A stretch of 64,000 nt of DNA from Paraspadella gotoi (taxonomy: Eukaryota; Chaetognatha), in assembly GCA_051294375.1 (NCBI GenBank), contig CM119270.1, positions 18,139,710-18,203,709 on the forward strand, in the 5' to 3' direction. Under the pieces are notes generated by a model. That model made no database searches. It was not told the origin of the DNA and saw nothing but the letters and a program-made list of their open reading frames with translations. This document shows, piece after piece, positions 22,270-33,824 of this stretch. The first letter of the stretch is position 1. Each line of letters begins with the position of its first letter. Made by a program: the position numbers and the translations under genes.

Positions 22270-22947
22270 CTTTTATACATTGTATATCGTCAGTCATAAA
22301 AGAAAATGCATTTTCATCATCATTTTATTTATTATTCGAGGTAAAAAATAAAAGTAAAATTAATATTTAGGATCACCATGTTTAATCCACTGTCTGATTC
22401 GAGAACCAGTTCGCCATCGACAAGTCCACAAGTCGATCCGTAAAAAATATATATTTATTGGTAAATATTCGCAAGAAATTTGATAATTGTTTTTATCATT
22501 TGTCATCGGTGCAGAAGAAAACTTTTCAAGCGAACTAAAAAAAAAACAAATGAAAAAAATTTCGTTACATTAAATTAAATGACAAATATTTCAGCAGCTG
22601 TTATGAAAAAAATGTCATTAAATTATTTTAAATATGACATCGAAGCAAATAAAACCCAAATTTTAGACTTCAGACCCCGCAAAAAAATCCTTATTTAACT
22701 TCCCCCCCTTATTAACTTACTTTCCTCGTGCAACACCCACCAATTCCAGCGCTTCCAAGATGGCGCCGGAATCCAAATTCTTCACAAAGTCGTGACCAAC
22801 GACGACGGAAATCACCGCCGTCGTGAAAATCACCGATTCCACGTCGTTGCCACTGACGAAATCCCACGTGGGAAAAGACAATTTTTCATTTCTGGTTAAT
22901 TTCGATTTTTGTTTTCGTTCATTTAAAAAACAAGTTTGAGCAAACAA
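22270..22947 (-). pseudogene. Truncated tandem paralogue of the LRR-KEN receptor (5' exons plus scrap of exon 3)
   Basis: Exon 1-like sequence encodes GHDFVKNLDSGAILEAL, against GHDFVNNFESAAILDAL in the intact gene, and ends at 22721 with the same AA|GTAAGT donor and phase. Exon 2-like sequence at 22377-22534 is 158 bp, exactly the length of exon 2. It is open, ends in RTGSRIRQWIKHG (intact: RTGSSIRQWIKPG), and keeps an AG acceptor and a GT donor (weaker, GTGATC). At 22283-22318 a scrap matches the LRR segment NAFSFMTD of exon 3. The equivalent pieces in the intact gene lie over 1 kb apart, so most of the LRR coding region is deleted and no kinase or KEN domain remains here. The original start ATG is also not preserved, although an in-frame ATG exists at 22947. 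Best read as a broken tandem copy. Confidence 0.75.
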
Positions 22948-22974
22948 TGTCGGATCTGCCCACGATCATTATCG

Positions 22975-23190
22975 GTAAATAATTAATTAATTAATTAATA
23001 ATTAATTAATTATTTAATTAATTAATAATTAATTTATTCAAATTAATTATTTAATTAATTATGCAATTATGCAATTAATTTGATCTAAAATGTTTGTTTT
23101 GATTGATTAATTAACTGATTAATTAATTATTGATTAATTAATTGATTAATTAACTAATTAATTATTTGATTAATTAATACATCTTGCATT
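22975..23190. repeat. TTAATTAA-type palindromic AT repeat
   Basis: Dense interleaved ATTAATTA/TTAATTAA words extend over about 200 bp with short GC-containing breaks. Each word is self-complementary, so the stretch can form cruciforms. It lies directly behind the relic paralogue's first exon. Confidence 0.8.
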
Positions 23191-23237
23191 TACATTTAAA
23201 AGAAAAAGAAGCATAATCAATTAGTGAAACAGGTTCT

Positions 23238-23535
23238 TTGTTTTTTCCATTTAAACTCATTTCTACTCAAACGATTCCATCGAAACTTGATTTCCAGTTT
23301 AATCACACACTTTTTCACCTGAATACAAAATTTCAAGTCAATCGCCCTATCCACTCATGAGTAATTGGTGTTCAAATAGTAAAATATATTTTATTGTTTT
23401 TTCCATTTAAACTCATTTCCACTCGGACGATTCCATCGAAACTTCATATCCAGCTCAATCACACACTTCACTACCCACACACAAAATTTCATTCCAATCC
23501 ATTCATCCAATCACGAGTAATTGGTGTTTTTTGCT
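23238..23535 (+). repeat. Two tandem copies of a ~156-bp unit followed by GGAC tetranucleotide repeat
   Basis: Both copies start with TTTTTTCCATTTAAACTC and end with GAGTAATTGGTGTT. They differ by scattered substitutions. A short (GGAC)n run (23546-23562) and related GGACCGAC words near 23640 follow. This has the look of a fragment of a dispersed repeat. Confidence 0.7.
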
Positions 23536-24020
23536 AAGGTGGGACGGACGGACGGACGGACATCATTTTTTTTTCATAATTTTTCATAATTCTATGTTCT
23601 GACATGATATAAGTGAATGCCCGACAAGATTGAGGGGGCGGACCGACGGACCGACAAAGTGAATTTATAGAGTCGGGATCTGCTGAAAGCAGATCCAACT
23701 AAAATCAAGTTTTTAGCGCGACGCACTCGTGATAAAACGGTTGGCTGGTTGTTTCAATTTTATTGGTTAATTACATTCAATGTTTTGAATATGTTCACTA
23801 TTCAATTGAAATTGCTTGGTTATTAATTCATTTTCATTTGCTCCGATTAAAGTAAAATTTTAGAGAGAAAATATTTGGATTCAAAAACTTGTTAGTTTTT
23901 TTTTTTTAATTTGAAAGACTATATAAATTTATAATATAAATTATAATAGACGAGAATCTCGCTTAAAAAAAAATTCAAGATTTTTCTAATAGAGATTCCG
24001 TTAAAATCTGACTACCCAAA

Positions 24021-24460
24021 TTGCAAACGAGATTGCCAGAAATTCGGGTAAAAAACAGTTGTAAAAACACACAGATTCCGATAGCGTTATATCTTAAGAG
24101 GCTTGCCAAATTCGTCTTATGGCATTTGATAAAGGATTTAATATCAAACAAGCCAGGGGAAATGCACTGGTCATCTCCGGAGAATTTTCAACCTTTTGTT
24201 TTTACTATAGAAATGAAAGGGAAATTTTTGCTTTCAAAAAATTGTAAACGGGGCTAGGGTATGTTTACATTATAAATATTACTTCGAATTATGAGATTTA
24301 GAAAGCCTCTTGTCTCAAGAACTTGCCAAATTTTTTCTTTTCATTATTGACCAAACTCTTCATAGTAAACCAACGTGGTAAAGTCCATTGGTCTGGTTTG
24401 ACAACATGAAATTTTTATTTAATAAGAAATTAAAAGGAAGGTTGAGAGAAAAAACTGATT
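24021..24460 (+). pseudogene. Two mutually similar degraded coding scraps, family uncertain
   Basis: The first scrap (about 24085-24240) reads RLAKFVLWHLIKDLIS, then NKPGEMHWSSPENF. The second (about 24318-24450) reads ELAKFFLFIIDQTLHSKP and, after a one-base shift, GKVHWSGL. The two share LAKF-x-L, a KP turn and HWS, so they descend from one coding sequence. The pattern resembles the alpha-F region of IRE1/RNase L-type kinases, and the scraps sit near the KEN receptor locus, but the match is weak. The second scrap has an in-frame stop, so it is not functional. Confidence 0.3.
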
Positions 24461-25700
24461 TTTCCTGTTATCTCTTGAAGGAACAAAGATACAGGGATGG
24501 CAATAGTACCAAAATGAAGCCATAATCATTGGGCACATACAAGTTACAATATTAGAATTATTTTTTGCTTAAACCTCTTTACAGGGTGAGTGTCAAACTA
24601 AGTCAAAATTATAATGAATTTTTAAAACTAATGAAACCCATAAAAATAAATGAAATTAAATTCTTTTTAGTGATTGTGAAAGGAAAAAGGCTAAATTGTA
24701 CTCTAGTAAAACTTTAAAGTTTTTTGGATAAAGAAATAATAATTTTTTATTTAACTTAAATATTTGCTTGACTGCTATTACAAGCATGCTTACAAATTCT
24801 ACAAAATATTATTCACCCCATCACAGCCTAAGTATTAATCTTTCTTTTCCACCGGCAAAAAGTAAACATTATTTTATGCTAGAGAACAGGATGTTTACTG
24901 AAATGGAGCCGGAAGACATTCAACCTCTTCACTTTACTTCATTTTTCAATAATAAATAGGCGAATTTTTTAATTATTTACTCTCACAGGCTTCAAAAGAC
25001 ATTATACTTTCATAATATCCCAATGTTAATATAATTTATTTATATTTTTTACCAAGAAATCATAAATAACAGAAAGTTGTGGATTCCCTTCGCTCGTTTT
25101 AAAAAAAAAATTAACTAGCGGAATTATAATTTTTGTAAGAGGAAGTCAAGAATCGGCGAAAATCTTAAAAGCGAAATGTTGAAAAAAGGGAGAGGAATTT
25201 TGGGTTGTTTTGATCGATTTCTTCAAAATCCATGGGCCAATTTAGACGTAACTTAAGATTTAGCATTATTCCAGTCATTCTCTAATCCAAAAATATATAA
25301 AACATTATGAAAAAAGGTTTGGGATCGAGTTTAAGAATTTTGGTTTCTAAATATAAACTTTTTTTTTTAAATTTTTGGCCTAGGCAATCAGTACATAGAA
25401 AATGAAAGAGGCAACAAATCTGTAATCTGAAGATCTGACTGAGGATTTAACTGATGTTACAAAAATCTGACGAATGTAAGGGAAAAAGGGGGATGGATAG
25501 CTTGGCGTCTCTCTCGGGTCTTAAGTTGATCTCTCCTTTATATTGAATTAAGTTACAGATGACGCATTCATTAATAGAAGAATAGTAATAAGTCGTGATA
25601 TATTTTTCGTTAAATTTAACATTTCGAACTAGCTTTTAACCATAATCCCAAACGCTTTACCTGTTTTCGAAGATCCTTGGGATTCGTCGGTCCGTCGTGT
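24461..25700. other. AT-rich intergenic sequence
   Basis: One 63-codon frame at 24768-24959 includes a non-repetitive segment (MLENRMFTEMEPEDIQPLHF), but it matches nothing I recognise and has no supporting neighbour or splice context. Otherwise nothing coding. Confidence 0.35.
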
Positions 25701-25990
25701 CGAATGCAACAGCAGGATGGCATAGGATGGAACTGTGAGATGGCATAAAATGGTACTATGAGATTACATTGGATGGAAATGAGAGATGGCATTAAACAGA
25801 ACAGCGAGGTAGCGTTTAATGGAAACCCACTATGGCATGGGAAGAATCTGCTAGATGGCATCGAATGGAATCGCGAGATGGCATTTTTGGAACTGTGAGA
25901 TTTCATCAAACGTAACCGTGAGATGCTATTAAACGGAACCGCAAAATGTCAATGAATGGAACTGTGAGATGGTATTGGATGGAACAAAAC
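25700..25990. repeat. Degenerate minisatellite (GATGGCAT...AATGGAA words)
   Basis: Units of about 25-30 bp containing GATGGCAT, AATGGAAC and GTGAGAT repeat roughly ten times with many substitutions. The 97-codon frame across it (minus strand) is a product of the repeat. Confidence 0.6.
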
Positions 25991-26620
25991 CCAAAGGGGT
26001 CGGCGATTCCATCCACTAAAGCGCGTCGCTATCGAAGAGCGAGAGAAAAAAAATGGGTCCTGTTCGTCGCCGTCGTCGTCGTCATCCTCTGAGTAGTAGT
26101 ATTAGTATTGTATGTATTCTTTCATGCGATTGTCCAGTTGTCTCCTATGTTATCATTCATTATTGGCGCTAACATCAATAATTACACCGTCGGCCTTCGG
26201 AGTCAGAGAACAAAGAGATTGCACAGCAATGTACTCGTCAAAGTGATCACCGCCGTCGGAGTATTCACTGATAACTCCCGTAAAGGACTCGTTTTTCGCG
26301 GATGTATCAGCCCTTGTCACTCATTTGTCATCGCTCTTTTCCCCGCCCCCCTTTGTCACCCCTCATCTCCTACTAATTTCACTTTTCACAATTATATCAC
26401 TTAACCTCGCCAAACGACGACCTGACCTTCTTTACCTTACCTTACCTTTACCTTACCTTCTTTACCGCACAATGACGATCCCATCTTTTAATCCTATATG
26501 ACGACCCGTCTACCACCACCCCCCCCCCGTTTTCCCTCTTACAAGTTTCGTCAATCCTTTCTTAGCCGACCAAATGGTTTTGAACTTTTAACATAGCTTT
26601 ATCTTGAACTACATACCAAC
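25991..26620. other. Non-coding stretch with TTACC words
   Basis: Mixed-composition DNA with a short (TTACC)n-like run at 26432-26465 and a homopolymer C run near 26519. The 98-codon frame at 26108-26404 (plus) is not low-complexity, but I do not recognise it. Confidence 0.35.
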
Positions 26621-26621
26621 G

Positions 26622-26658
<37 letters not shown>

Positions 26659-27016
26659 TATTGATTTATTGATTTTTTTTTTCCACATTTGTTTTCACTT
26701 TCTTTCTTTCTTTTTATTTCTTCTTGCCGTAGTCCTTTCTCTACTTCTATCTCTCACTCTGTTATTCTCACTCTCTCTCTCTCTATCTCTCTCTCTCTCT
26801 CTCTCGCTCTCCTACCATCCCTCACTCCATCTCTTCTCTCGCTCTGCTTCTTCTTCACTGACGTCATCTCGTGACGTCACTGGCTTGCGTCTGGAGCAAA
26901 AACACTTTAGGCTTCTTCCAATTTTTTTTCAACGTTTCTGCCTTTTCACTCTTTCCTCTGTCTGTCTGTCTGTCTGGCTGTCCGTAGGTTTCTCCTTTCC
27001 AGCTCTTTCTTTGCAG

Positions 27017-27089
<73 letters not shown>

Positions 27090-27200
27090 CTCCCTTCCTC
27101 CCCCCGCACCTTATCCCTCTCTCCCCCCATCGCCTTCCCATTCCTCCCCACTCCCCTTTTCCTCCTCTTCCTCCCCCTCCCCCCCTAATTCTCTTTTCCC
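26621..27200. repeat. (GATT)n and (CT)n simple-sequence block
   Basis: (GATT)n at about 26623-26665 is followed by polypyrimidine DNA with long (CT)n tracts (26770-26810, 27020-27090). All frames here are serine/leucine low-complexity. Confidence 0.85.
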
Positions 27201-28270
27201 TCCCTGAGAATTCTCCTCATATTTTTTCCGCGTCTTTCCATGTTTTTATGGTAACAACTCGTCGCCTCGTCGGCCTAACTTATTTCCATTTTTTTTCACA
27301 TAATTTTTTTTCTTCTTTTTTTTTCTTTTGCGTCCCGTTGCCATGGTTTCTTTCTCGGGTTCGATCCTCTGTTTTTTAACCATTTTTTCTACCAGTCTCA
27401 GTCTTTGCTCCCAAACCCCAGAAACTTTTCTATGTTTATGATGTGCACTTCAATTTTAAACGACTTTTTTTCAGTACTTTTAAAAACTTCTCTTAAATTT
27501 TGTAATATTTTAATTTTGTATCTTGTATGATTTAGTTTTTTCCTTAAAAACTAAATAAAATGTTATTTTTCTCATTTAGTCAAGTCTCATCTTTAGTAAA
27601 TTTTTCTTTTCTACTCCCCCTCGTTTTAAAATACTTATACTTATAGTCTCATTAGTATTATTCTTATTCAATCTTCATGAAATCTTACTGTCTTAGATCC
27701 ATATATATGTAGTGTTATGTGCATATATCTATATATGTATATAAAATATAATCTTTTTTTTTCTTTTTTCATTCTCCTTTTCCTTCCTTTCCCTTTCCTT
27801 CCCTTCCTTTCCCTTTCCTTTCCTCCCTCTCATCTTCCTTTCCTTTCCTCCCTTTCCTCCCAAAACCTTCAATTCAAGGCGAATTTCTTTCTCAAAAAAA
27901 AAAATTCCATTTCGTTTCTTCTGCTTTTCGAATTTTTTTTTCCTTCTTTTGACTTTTTTCTCTCGTATCTTCTCCTCGTCGGTTCTGACTGTTCCTTCTT
28001 TCCATTGATGTCGTCGTCATTGCTGCAATTTCAAACGTTAACACACCTCAGCCATCAGCGATCGTCGACAGCTTCTTTTATTGTTCGTCGCCTTTCGACT
28101 GCGGATGATTTTTGTTGTTGATTGTCGTTTGTCGTTTCCTTCGGTCGGCGAAGAGTGTCGTCGTCGTCGTCGTCGTCGTCGTCGTTGTCGCGGAGACACA
28201 TTTCCTTGACAATCGACTTAGAACCGAGATCCTTTTCTTCAGAAGGAAAAGTCGTTTCCATCATTGTTCA
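27200..28270. other. Pyrimidine-rich non-coding DNA
   Basis: T- and C-rich sequence containing a (TCG)n run at about 28158-28187, which gives valine/serine/arginine runs in the three frames. No gene is supported. Confidence 0.5.
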
Positions 28271-28273
28271 CGT

Positions 28274-28344
<71 letters not shown>

Positions 28345-28520
28345 GTCTTTCTTTCTTTCTTTTTTTCATTATCTCCGGCTTTCTTTTTTTCTATCTTTCT
28401 TTCTTTCTTTCTGTCTTTTTTTTTCTTTCTTGCTTTCTATCCTTTATTCGTTCCTTCTGTTTATATCTCGCTGTTTTTCATTCTTTCTTACTTTCTTTTT
28501 TTCCCACTTTCTTTAGTTTC
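28271..28520. repeat. (TTTC)n microsatellite
   Basis: CTTT units run almost perfectly from about 28272 to 28360 and imperfectly to 28520. The FLSFFLSFF-type frames are artefacts of the repeat. Confidence 0.9.
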
Positions 28521-28579
28521 TTTTAAGTTTCAGCGTTTTTTTTTTTTGTTTTTTTTAAATCTCATTTTCTTTTTTAATT

Positions 28580-31200
28580 AACTCTTTTCATATTCTTGGA
28601 ACGCCTGGCAATTTTCCATACAAGACGCCAGCCAAGCGGTGCCATTTGGGTCGTGCCATCGTTGATGCTCTCGAGTTCGCGTTTCGACTTCGCTTCATTC
28701 AATTTAGACTCGATTTCGTTTGTTTTACTTTATTCAATTTAATTTAGACATAAATTTAGTGAGATTTATCTTAAATAAGTCTTCAATCAATTTCGCATTC
28801 AGAATATATATTTAAATTCATTCAGTCTATATTTCAGTTCGATTAGTTTGTTCCAATCGAGTTCCTCTTTTGAATCGCCACCATCTGAGCAGCGAAAGTC
28901 TTTCACGAGAAACCAAATTGCATTGGAATCCAAAGGACGAAAGGAAATGCAAATTGGGAAAATCTCGACAGAAACGGGCGACTATGAAAACGGAGATTGC
29001 GACGCGCGGAGTCAAACACAAAACCCAGGCGAGAAAGGGGTTATATTCTGCAACACCAGACCGTTGAGGAGTCGCTGACGATTGCATGGAACTGAGGATA
29101 TCGACGTTTTGTATATATATTTCGTTCTGCAAAATTGGTTTCTTTCGTTTATGTAATTTATTTCTTTTTGTTTTGTTTATTGTATTGTTTTCGTTTGTTT
29201 GCTTTTTTTTTATCTGTTTGTTTTTTTGTTTTTTGTTTTTTTGTTGTTTTTTTTTCGGCATTTGGTCTTGGAATCGAGTGAACGGTGAAGGTTTTTTTGC
29301 CTGAGACAAAGAGAGACGATCAGACAAGATTATCTCTCTCTCTGTCTCTCTCTCCCTCTCTCTCTCTCACTCTCACTCTCTCCCTCTCTCTCTCTCACTC
29401 TCTCACTTCGGTCGATTTGTTTCAATTAGAGTTTCAATGTTCTTTTTTTTTCATCCCAGGGAACAAACTCGATCTCAACCTCATCTTCATATGTGAAATT
29501 AATTTAAAGATTTTTTTAATAAAATAATTCCGAATACTTGATTTGACTTTTTGAAATCAATATTTTTTGATGTAGACTTTATATTTTCTATAATTCCAAC
29601 CTTTTATTTTTTTTAATAAATTTTTATCTAATAATATAATATTATATAAATATAAAAATATACAATGATCCGATCATTCTTCAGTTCTTTTTCTGAATAA
29701 AATAACTTACTAAAGGTTCATCTAATTTTCTGAGAACTTATCCAATATTAAAAAAATAATATTTAGTCCAGTACTCACTGAAAATAAATCAAAATTACAA
29801 TAATATTAAACTTTAAAAAATAAAGAAAATAAAAAATGATTAAAATTTATAAATTTCTCTCTTTTTTTTTTTTTTGTATCACATTTCTTCATAACTTTTT
29901 AGAAAATTTTTGAGCTCCTTATGGCTTAACATATATCAAAGAGTTTCACGAAGACGTCATTTTTTAATAGGTTCTTTCGTTATGTGTTTCTTTAAAAGAC
30001 ATTAAAACTGGTCTAAACCCTAAAAAACTTTGATCGTTCAAAGGAACTCTCACCAAGAGCTTCCAAGTAATAGTCCATCCCTTATTTTTTGCCAAAATTA
30101 AAGCTTGAGAAATGGAAGTAAAATAATAATACTTATTTTTAAAGTTATTAGATGTTAGTTAGTTAAGATAGAAGTTATGCAAGTAAAACTTTTTAGCTGG
30201 GTGCTTGAGTGCCTTGGAGCAATTTTCAAATCATTTTTCTTTAAGTTGTGGGTGTAAGGTTTGTCTCTGTCAGTCCTGAACTTTAATTTTAAATATTCAT
30301 TAACTCGTTTTATGCTACATAATTTAAATAATATTTGGTAGGATATGTTGTATACATCATGTATATATATGAACATGTTACTAGGGTGTTGCTGGGCAGG
30401 TGATTATATAAAAATTCAACAATCATATGAAACTAACTATTAACTATAATATACCAAATTGTCAATACCTTTGAAAAAGTGTGAGTACTATTAAATGCAT
30501 ACAAGGTTAGATATATGTCCCAAAACTTCTTGTGTTAAATTTTTTTCCCTCATTATTATTTTTTTATCTGTTAATGAAAAATGACAATTATTAGCAATAG
30601 GCAACAATTTTATCAACAAATAAAGGTCGGATGTATATTTTGATATCTTGCTTTTCGAGTACTTCACTCAGTGGTTTGATCTCAACAGATTTTGTGTTTA
30701 CAAACCCAATTGGAGCTTGGTGAGAGAGAGAGAGAGAAGAAAGAAAAGTTCTCCAACAAAGAATCAAGAAAAGGATCAGATGGGAGACACAAGAGAGCGT
30801 GAGGATAGGGAAGGAGAGAGAGTGAATAAATTTTGAAAATGGTAAGAGAGAAGAGGGAAATCACTACATTTGGCCAAATTTTGGAGCTTTTTTTCTTCTA
30901 CTTATTCCCTTACTCTTATTTTTAACTCCATCCCACTACCACTGTATTTTTCTATTTCATTTTAACTTACATCTCATTTCTAACTTAATTTACCTTTACA
31001 TTATGTATATATTCTCTTAGTTTAAAACTCTAGTTTAGCTTAATTTTAAATTCTAATCTTTGTTGTATATTGCTTAATAATAAATGAATTTTCCTCTCAC
31101 TTTTCCTCTACCCTCCTCTATCCTCTTTTACTAGTTTCAAATTTAGTCACTGTCTCTTCGCCTTCTCCTATTCTCACCTCAATCCTATCCTCATATGCTG
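28580..31200. other. Intergenic, mostly AT-rich, no supported gene
   Basis: 28600-29080 is non-repetitive with balanced composition and could hold an exon; frames on both strands span it, but neither is recognised. 29330-29410 is (CT)n. 29500-31130 is AT-rich without frames of interest. Confidence 0.4.
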
Positions 31201-31203
31201 ACA

Positions 31204-31590
31204 CTATCTTATTCGGTAATTCTTGTTTCGCGCAAGGTGAATCTTTGTGAAACGAAATACGGCCGCATCTAGTCGCTCGCCAGGGGGCCACAAGCGGATG
31301 CTATCCTTGTGGCGGTTATTGACGGGAATTGCCTCCGCATCACCATCGATCTCGTTCACAACAGCACTATTGGCTCCAGAAGGGGGACCTGCACCAGGAC
31401 GTGTTGTTCCATTGCCAGTTCTAAGAAATCGACATACGACTTCCCCTTCTGCGTTGGCAAAGGCGAGGAACCGTCCGCTACAGGGTAACGCGGGGGCCGC
31501 CCCCCAGGGTTTTTGGGAACTTTTGGGAAAGGCGTTCACATGGAGGGTTCGGAAGCCAGATCCCAAGAGCCACAGTGAGGATTAACCTCC
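31204..31590. other. GC-rich block open on both strands; degraded copy at 31730-31990
   Basis: About 360 bp is open on both strands (minus 120 codons, plus 112 codons) and clearly richer in GC than its surroundings. After the N gap at 31600-31624 a second copy appears, with words such as GGGGGCCACA, TTGTGGCGGT and TCTGCGTTGGCAAAG but many one-base deletions. I do not recognise a product. It may be part of a mobile element, a pseudogene or foreign DNA. Confidence 0.35.
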
Positions 31591-31969
31591 ATCCCAAATN
31601 NNNNNNNNNNNNNNNNNNNNNNNNCAACCTCCTTCGCCGACTTTCACCCCCACCCCAACCGCCTCTAACTTACCCCGGTTGTTAAACCTCCACCCAACTC
31701 CACCGGCCCGGCAATCTAAGTAACCCCTGCCCCCTCCCAGGGGGCCACACCCGAATGCTTCTTGTGGCGGTAATATTCACACAACCGCCGTCATCACGTC
31801 ACCATCCGTAGCCAAATCATATGGCTAGAAGGGGGAACACCATACCCAGGCGTAGTGTGTTCCATTCACAGTCCTAACGAACTTCCCTCTGCGTTGGCAA
31901 AGCGAGAACCGGGCTAGGGGTACGCGCCAAGTAGACTGGAGGCTTACTGGAGGGTCGGAAGCCTCCAAG

Positions 31970-33440
31970 CCAACAGTGAGATTAACCCCATCCCAATGGG
32001 CATCACAGCAACCATGGCTGTTGCCATAATCTCCCTCTTTTTAACTTTTCCTGCCTCGTCACCCCCGCTCTCTTTCTCTCTCTTTGCTTTTATATAAGTT
32101 AAAAATGTTTTTAATAACGTTAACAAAACTAAACACGAAGACAAGTTTTCCGAAATTTTAATAATTATTTCATAATAATCGTTATCTGTTTGTAAAATTT
32201 CTTTCTATTTTTGTTAGCGCATATTACTATTAATAAATTATTATTATTTATTAATTTTATTCATTTTATTCGGCCCATAAGCTTCCCCGACATGCTAATA
32301 CACCAACCATCCTCTTTCAACACTCCCCTCCATTCTAACCTCCTGCCCCGAGCGACCTGTACCTTTAACCTCATCGATCCTTACCCCCTTCCGCCAACCC
32401 TTACCCTGGCCTCGTGAATTAATTTTAAAACTGGTCTCTTCCGGTTTGAACGCGAAGGTTCCGGGATCGAGGCGGGGTCGTGTCTCGGGGGGAAAAATTC
32501 AAAGATGGGAAGCTTGGGAAGGTTTGGGTAGGTATAGAGAGACGTGGGTACTGGTAGGGCCCTTCTGTTACGGTAGGGCCTTCTGTTCGAAGCCCCACCG
32601 CGACGGACCGAGGCACAACGATGTTCCGAGGGAAGTTAAAGTGGAGGGCGAATGTGATTTGCTTAAATTCCTACAATTGATTCCCACAATTAATTCTTAC
32701 ATTGATTCCTACAATTGAATCCCTACAATTGAATCCCTACAATTGAATCCCTACAATTCATCCCTACAATTGAATCCCTACAATATCTAATTGATTCCCT
32801 ACAATTGAATCCCTACAATTGATTCCCTACAATTGAATCCTACATTGATTCCCTACAATTGAATCCCTAACAATTGAATCTCGCCTACAATGAATCCCTA
32901 CAATTGATTCCCTACAATTGAATCTACATTGAATCCCTACAATTGAATCCCTACAATTGATTCCCTACAATTGATTCCCTACAATTGAATCCCTACAATT
33001 GATCCCTACAATTGAATCCCTACAATTGATATCCTACAATTGAATCCCTACAATTGATTTCCCTATCACATTGAATCCCTACAATTGAATCCCTCGCTAC
33101 AATTGAATCCCTACAATTGATTCCCTACAGATTGAATTCCCTACAATTGAATCCCTACATTGAATCTCCTACAATTGATCCCTACAATTGATTCCTACAA
33201 TTGATTCCTACAATTGAATCCCTACAATTGATTCCCTACAATTGAATCCCTAACAATTGAATCCCTACAATCGAATCCCTACAATTGATTCCCTACAATT
33301 GATTCCCTACAATTGAACTCCCTACAATTGACATCCCTACAATTGATTCCCAACAATGCGAATCCTAAATTACCCGTCAGTTCCTGTCATCTTTACCGTA
33401 GTCCAGTTCGAATCCGCTGCCAGCCGAACGTTACCTCCCA
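31970..33440. repeat. Tandem unit, copy 1 (0.65-kb body plus 14-bp minisatellite)
   Basis: The body (about 31985-32660) starts near CCCAATGGGCATCACAG and includes CCGAGCGACCT and GGAAGCTTGGGAAGGTTTGG. The minisatellite (about 32660-33355) is built of CCCTACAATTGAAT/CCCTACAATTGATT. A short tail (AATTACCCGTCAG, then CCGCTGCCAGCCGAA) closes the unit. Copy 2 repeats this order. Confidence 0.85.
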
Positions 33441-33824
33441 ATTTTGCGTTGACGCTTTACGCCTTACCATCTATATTCCGGGTTTTCTGCTCATTTGGGG
33501 AAAAAAATTTGGGGTTCGATTTGGCAGGATTATAGGATAAAAAAACCTAACCGAATTTTCGGAAAATATAATAGCAAGGACTGGCAGGATCACCTCTGAT
33601 TGGTAATACACGGGATTTCCTAGGTACAGGATTGATATATTTGGCAGGCAACGTTTTTTTTGATTGTCTTCAGGGACTTTTTTACAGCAGGATTATCACT
33701 TCCTGGCAGGATTGAAACAAAAAAGAATTGGAAATCTATTAAAGCAATGGATTTTTTTCTTAGCAGCAGGATTAAGTTTTCTGTTGGCAGGACTATTTTA
33801 CTAAAAATTTAAAGGGGATTTTCC
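33441..33824. repeat. Spacer with interspersed GGCAGGATT motif
   Basis: GGCAGGATT or close variants (GGCAGGATC, AGCAGGATT, GGCAGGACT, GGCAGGCAA) occur about eight times at irregular spacing. The spacer is absent from the second unit. No open frame of note. Confidence 0.55.

Noticed and set aside
26432-26465. TTACC runs (also near 41172) as possible telomere-like repeats
   Set aside because: Only a few imperfect units that do not match TTAGG or TTAGGG, and they lie inside pyrimidine-rich DNA.
28827-29327. 166-codon minus-strand frame with a partly non-repetitive C-terminal half
   Set aside because: The first half is Lys/Gln low-complexity, no domain is recognised, and the plus strand is open over the same stretch. 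Possibly an exon, but not supportable.
32660-33355. Regular short repeats considered as a CRISPR array
   Set aside because: There are no spacers; the 14-bp units are contiguous. The locus is eukaryotic.
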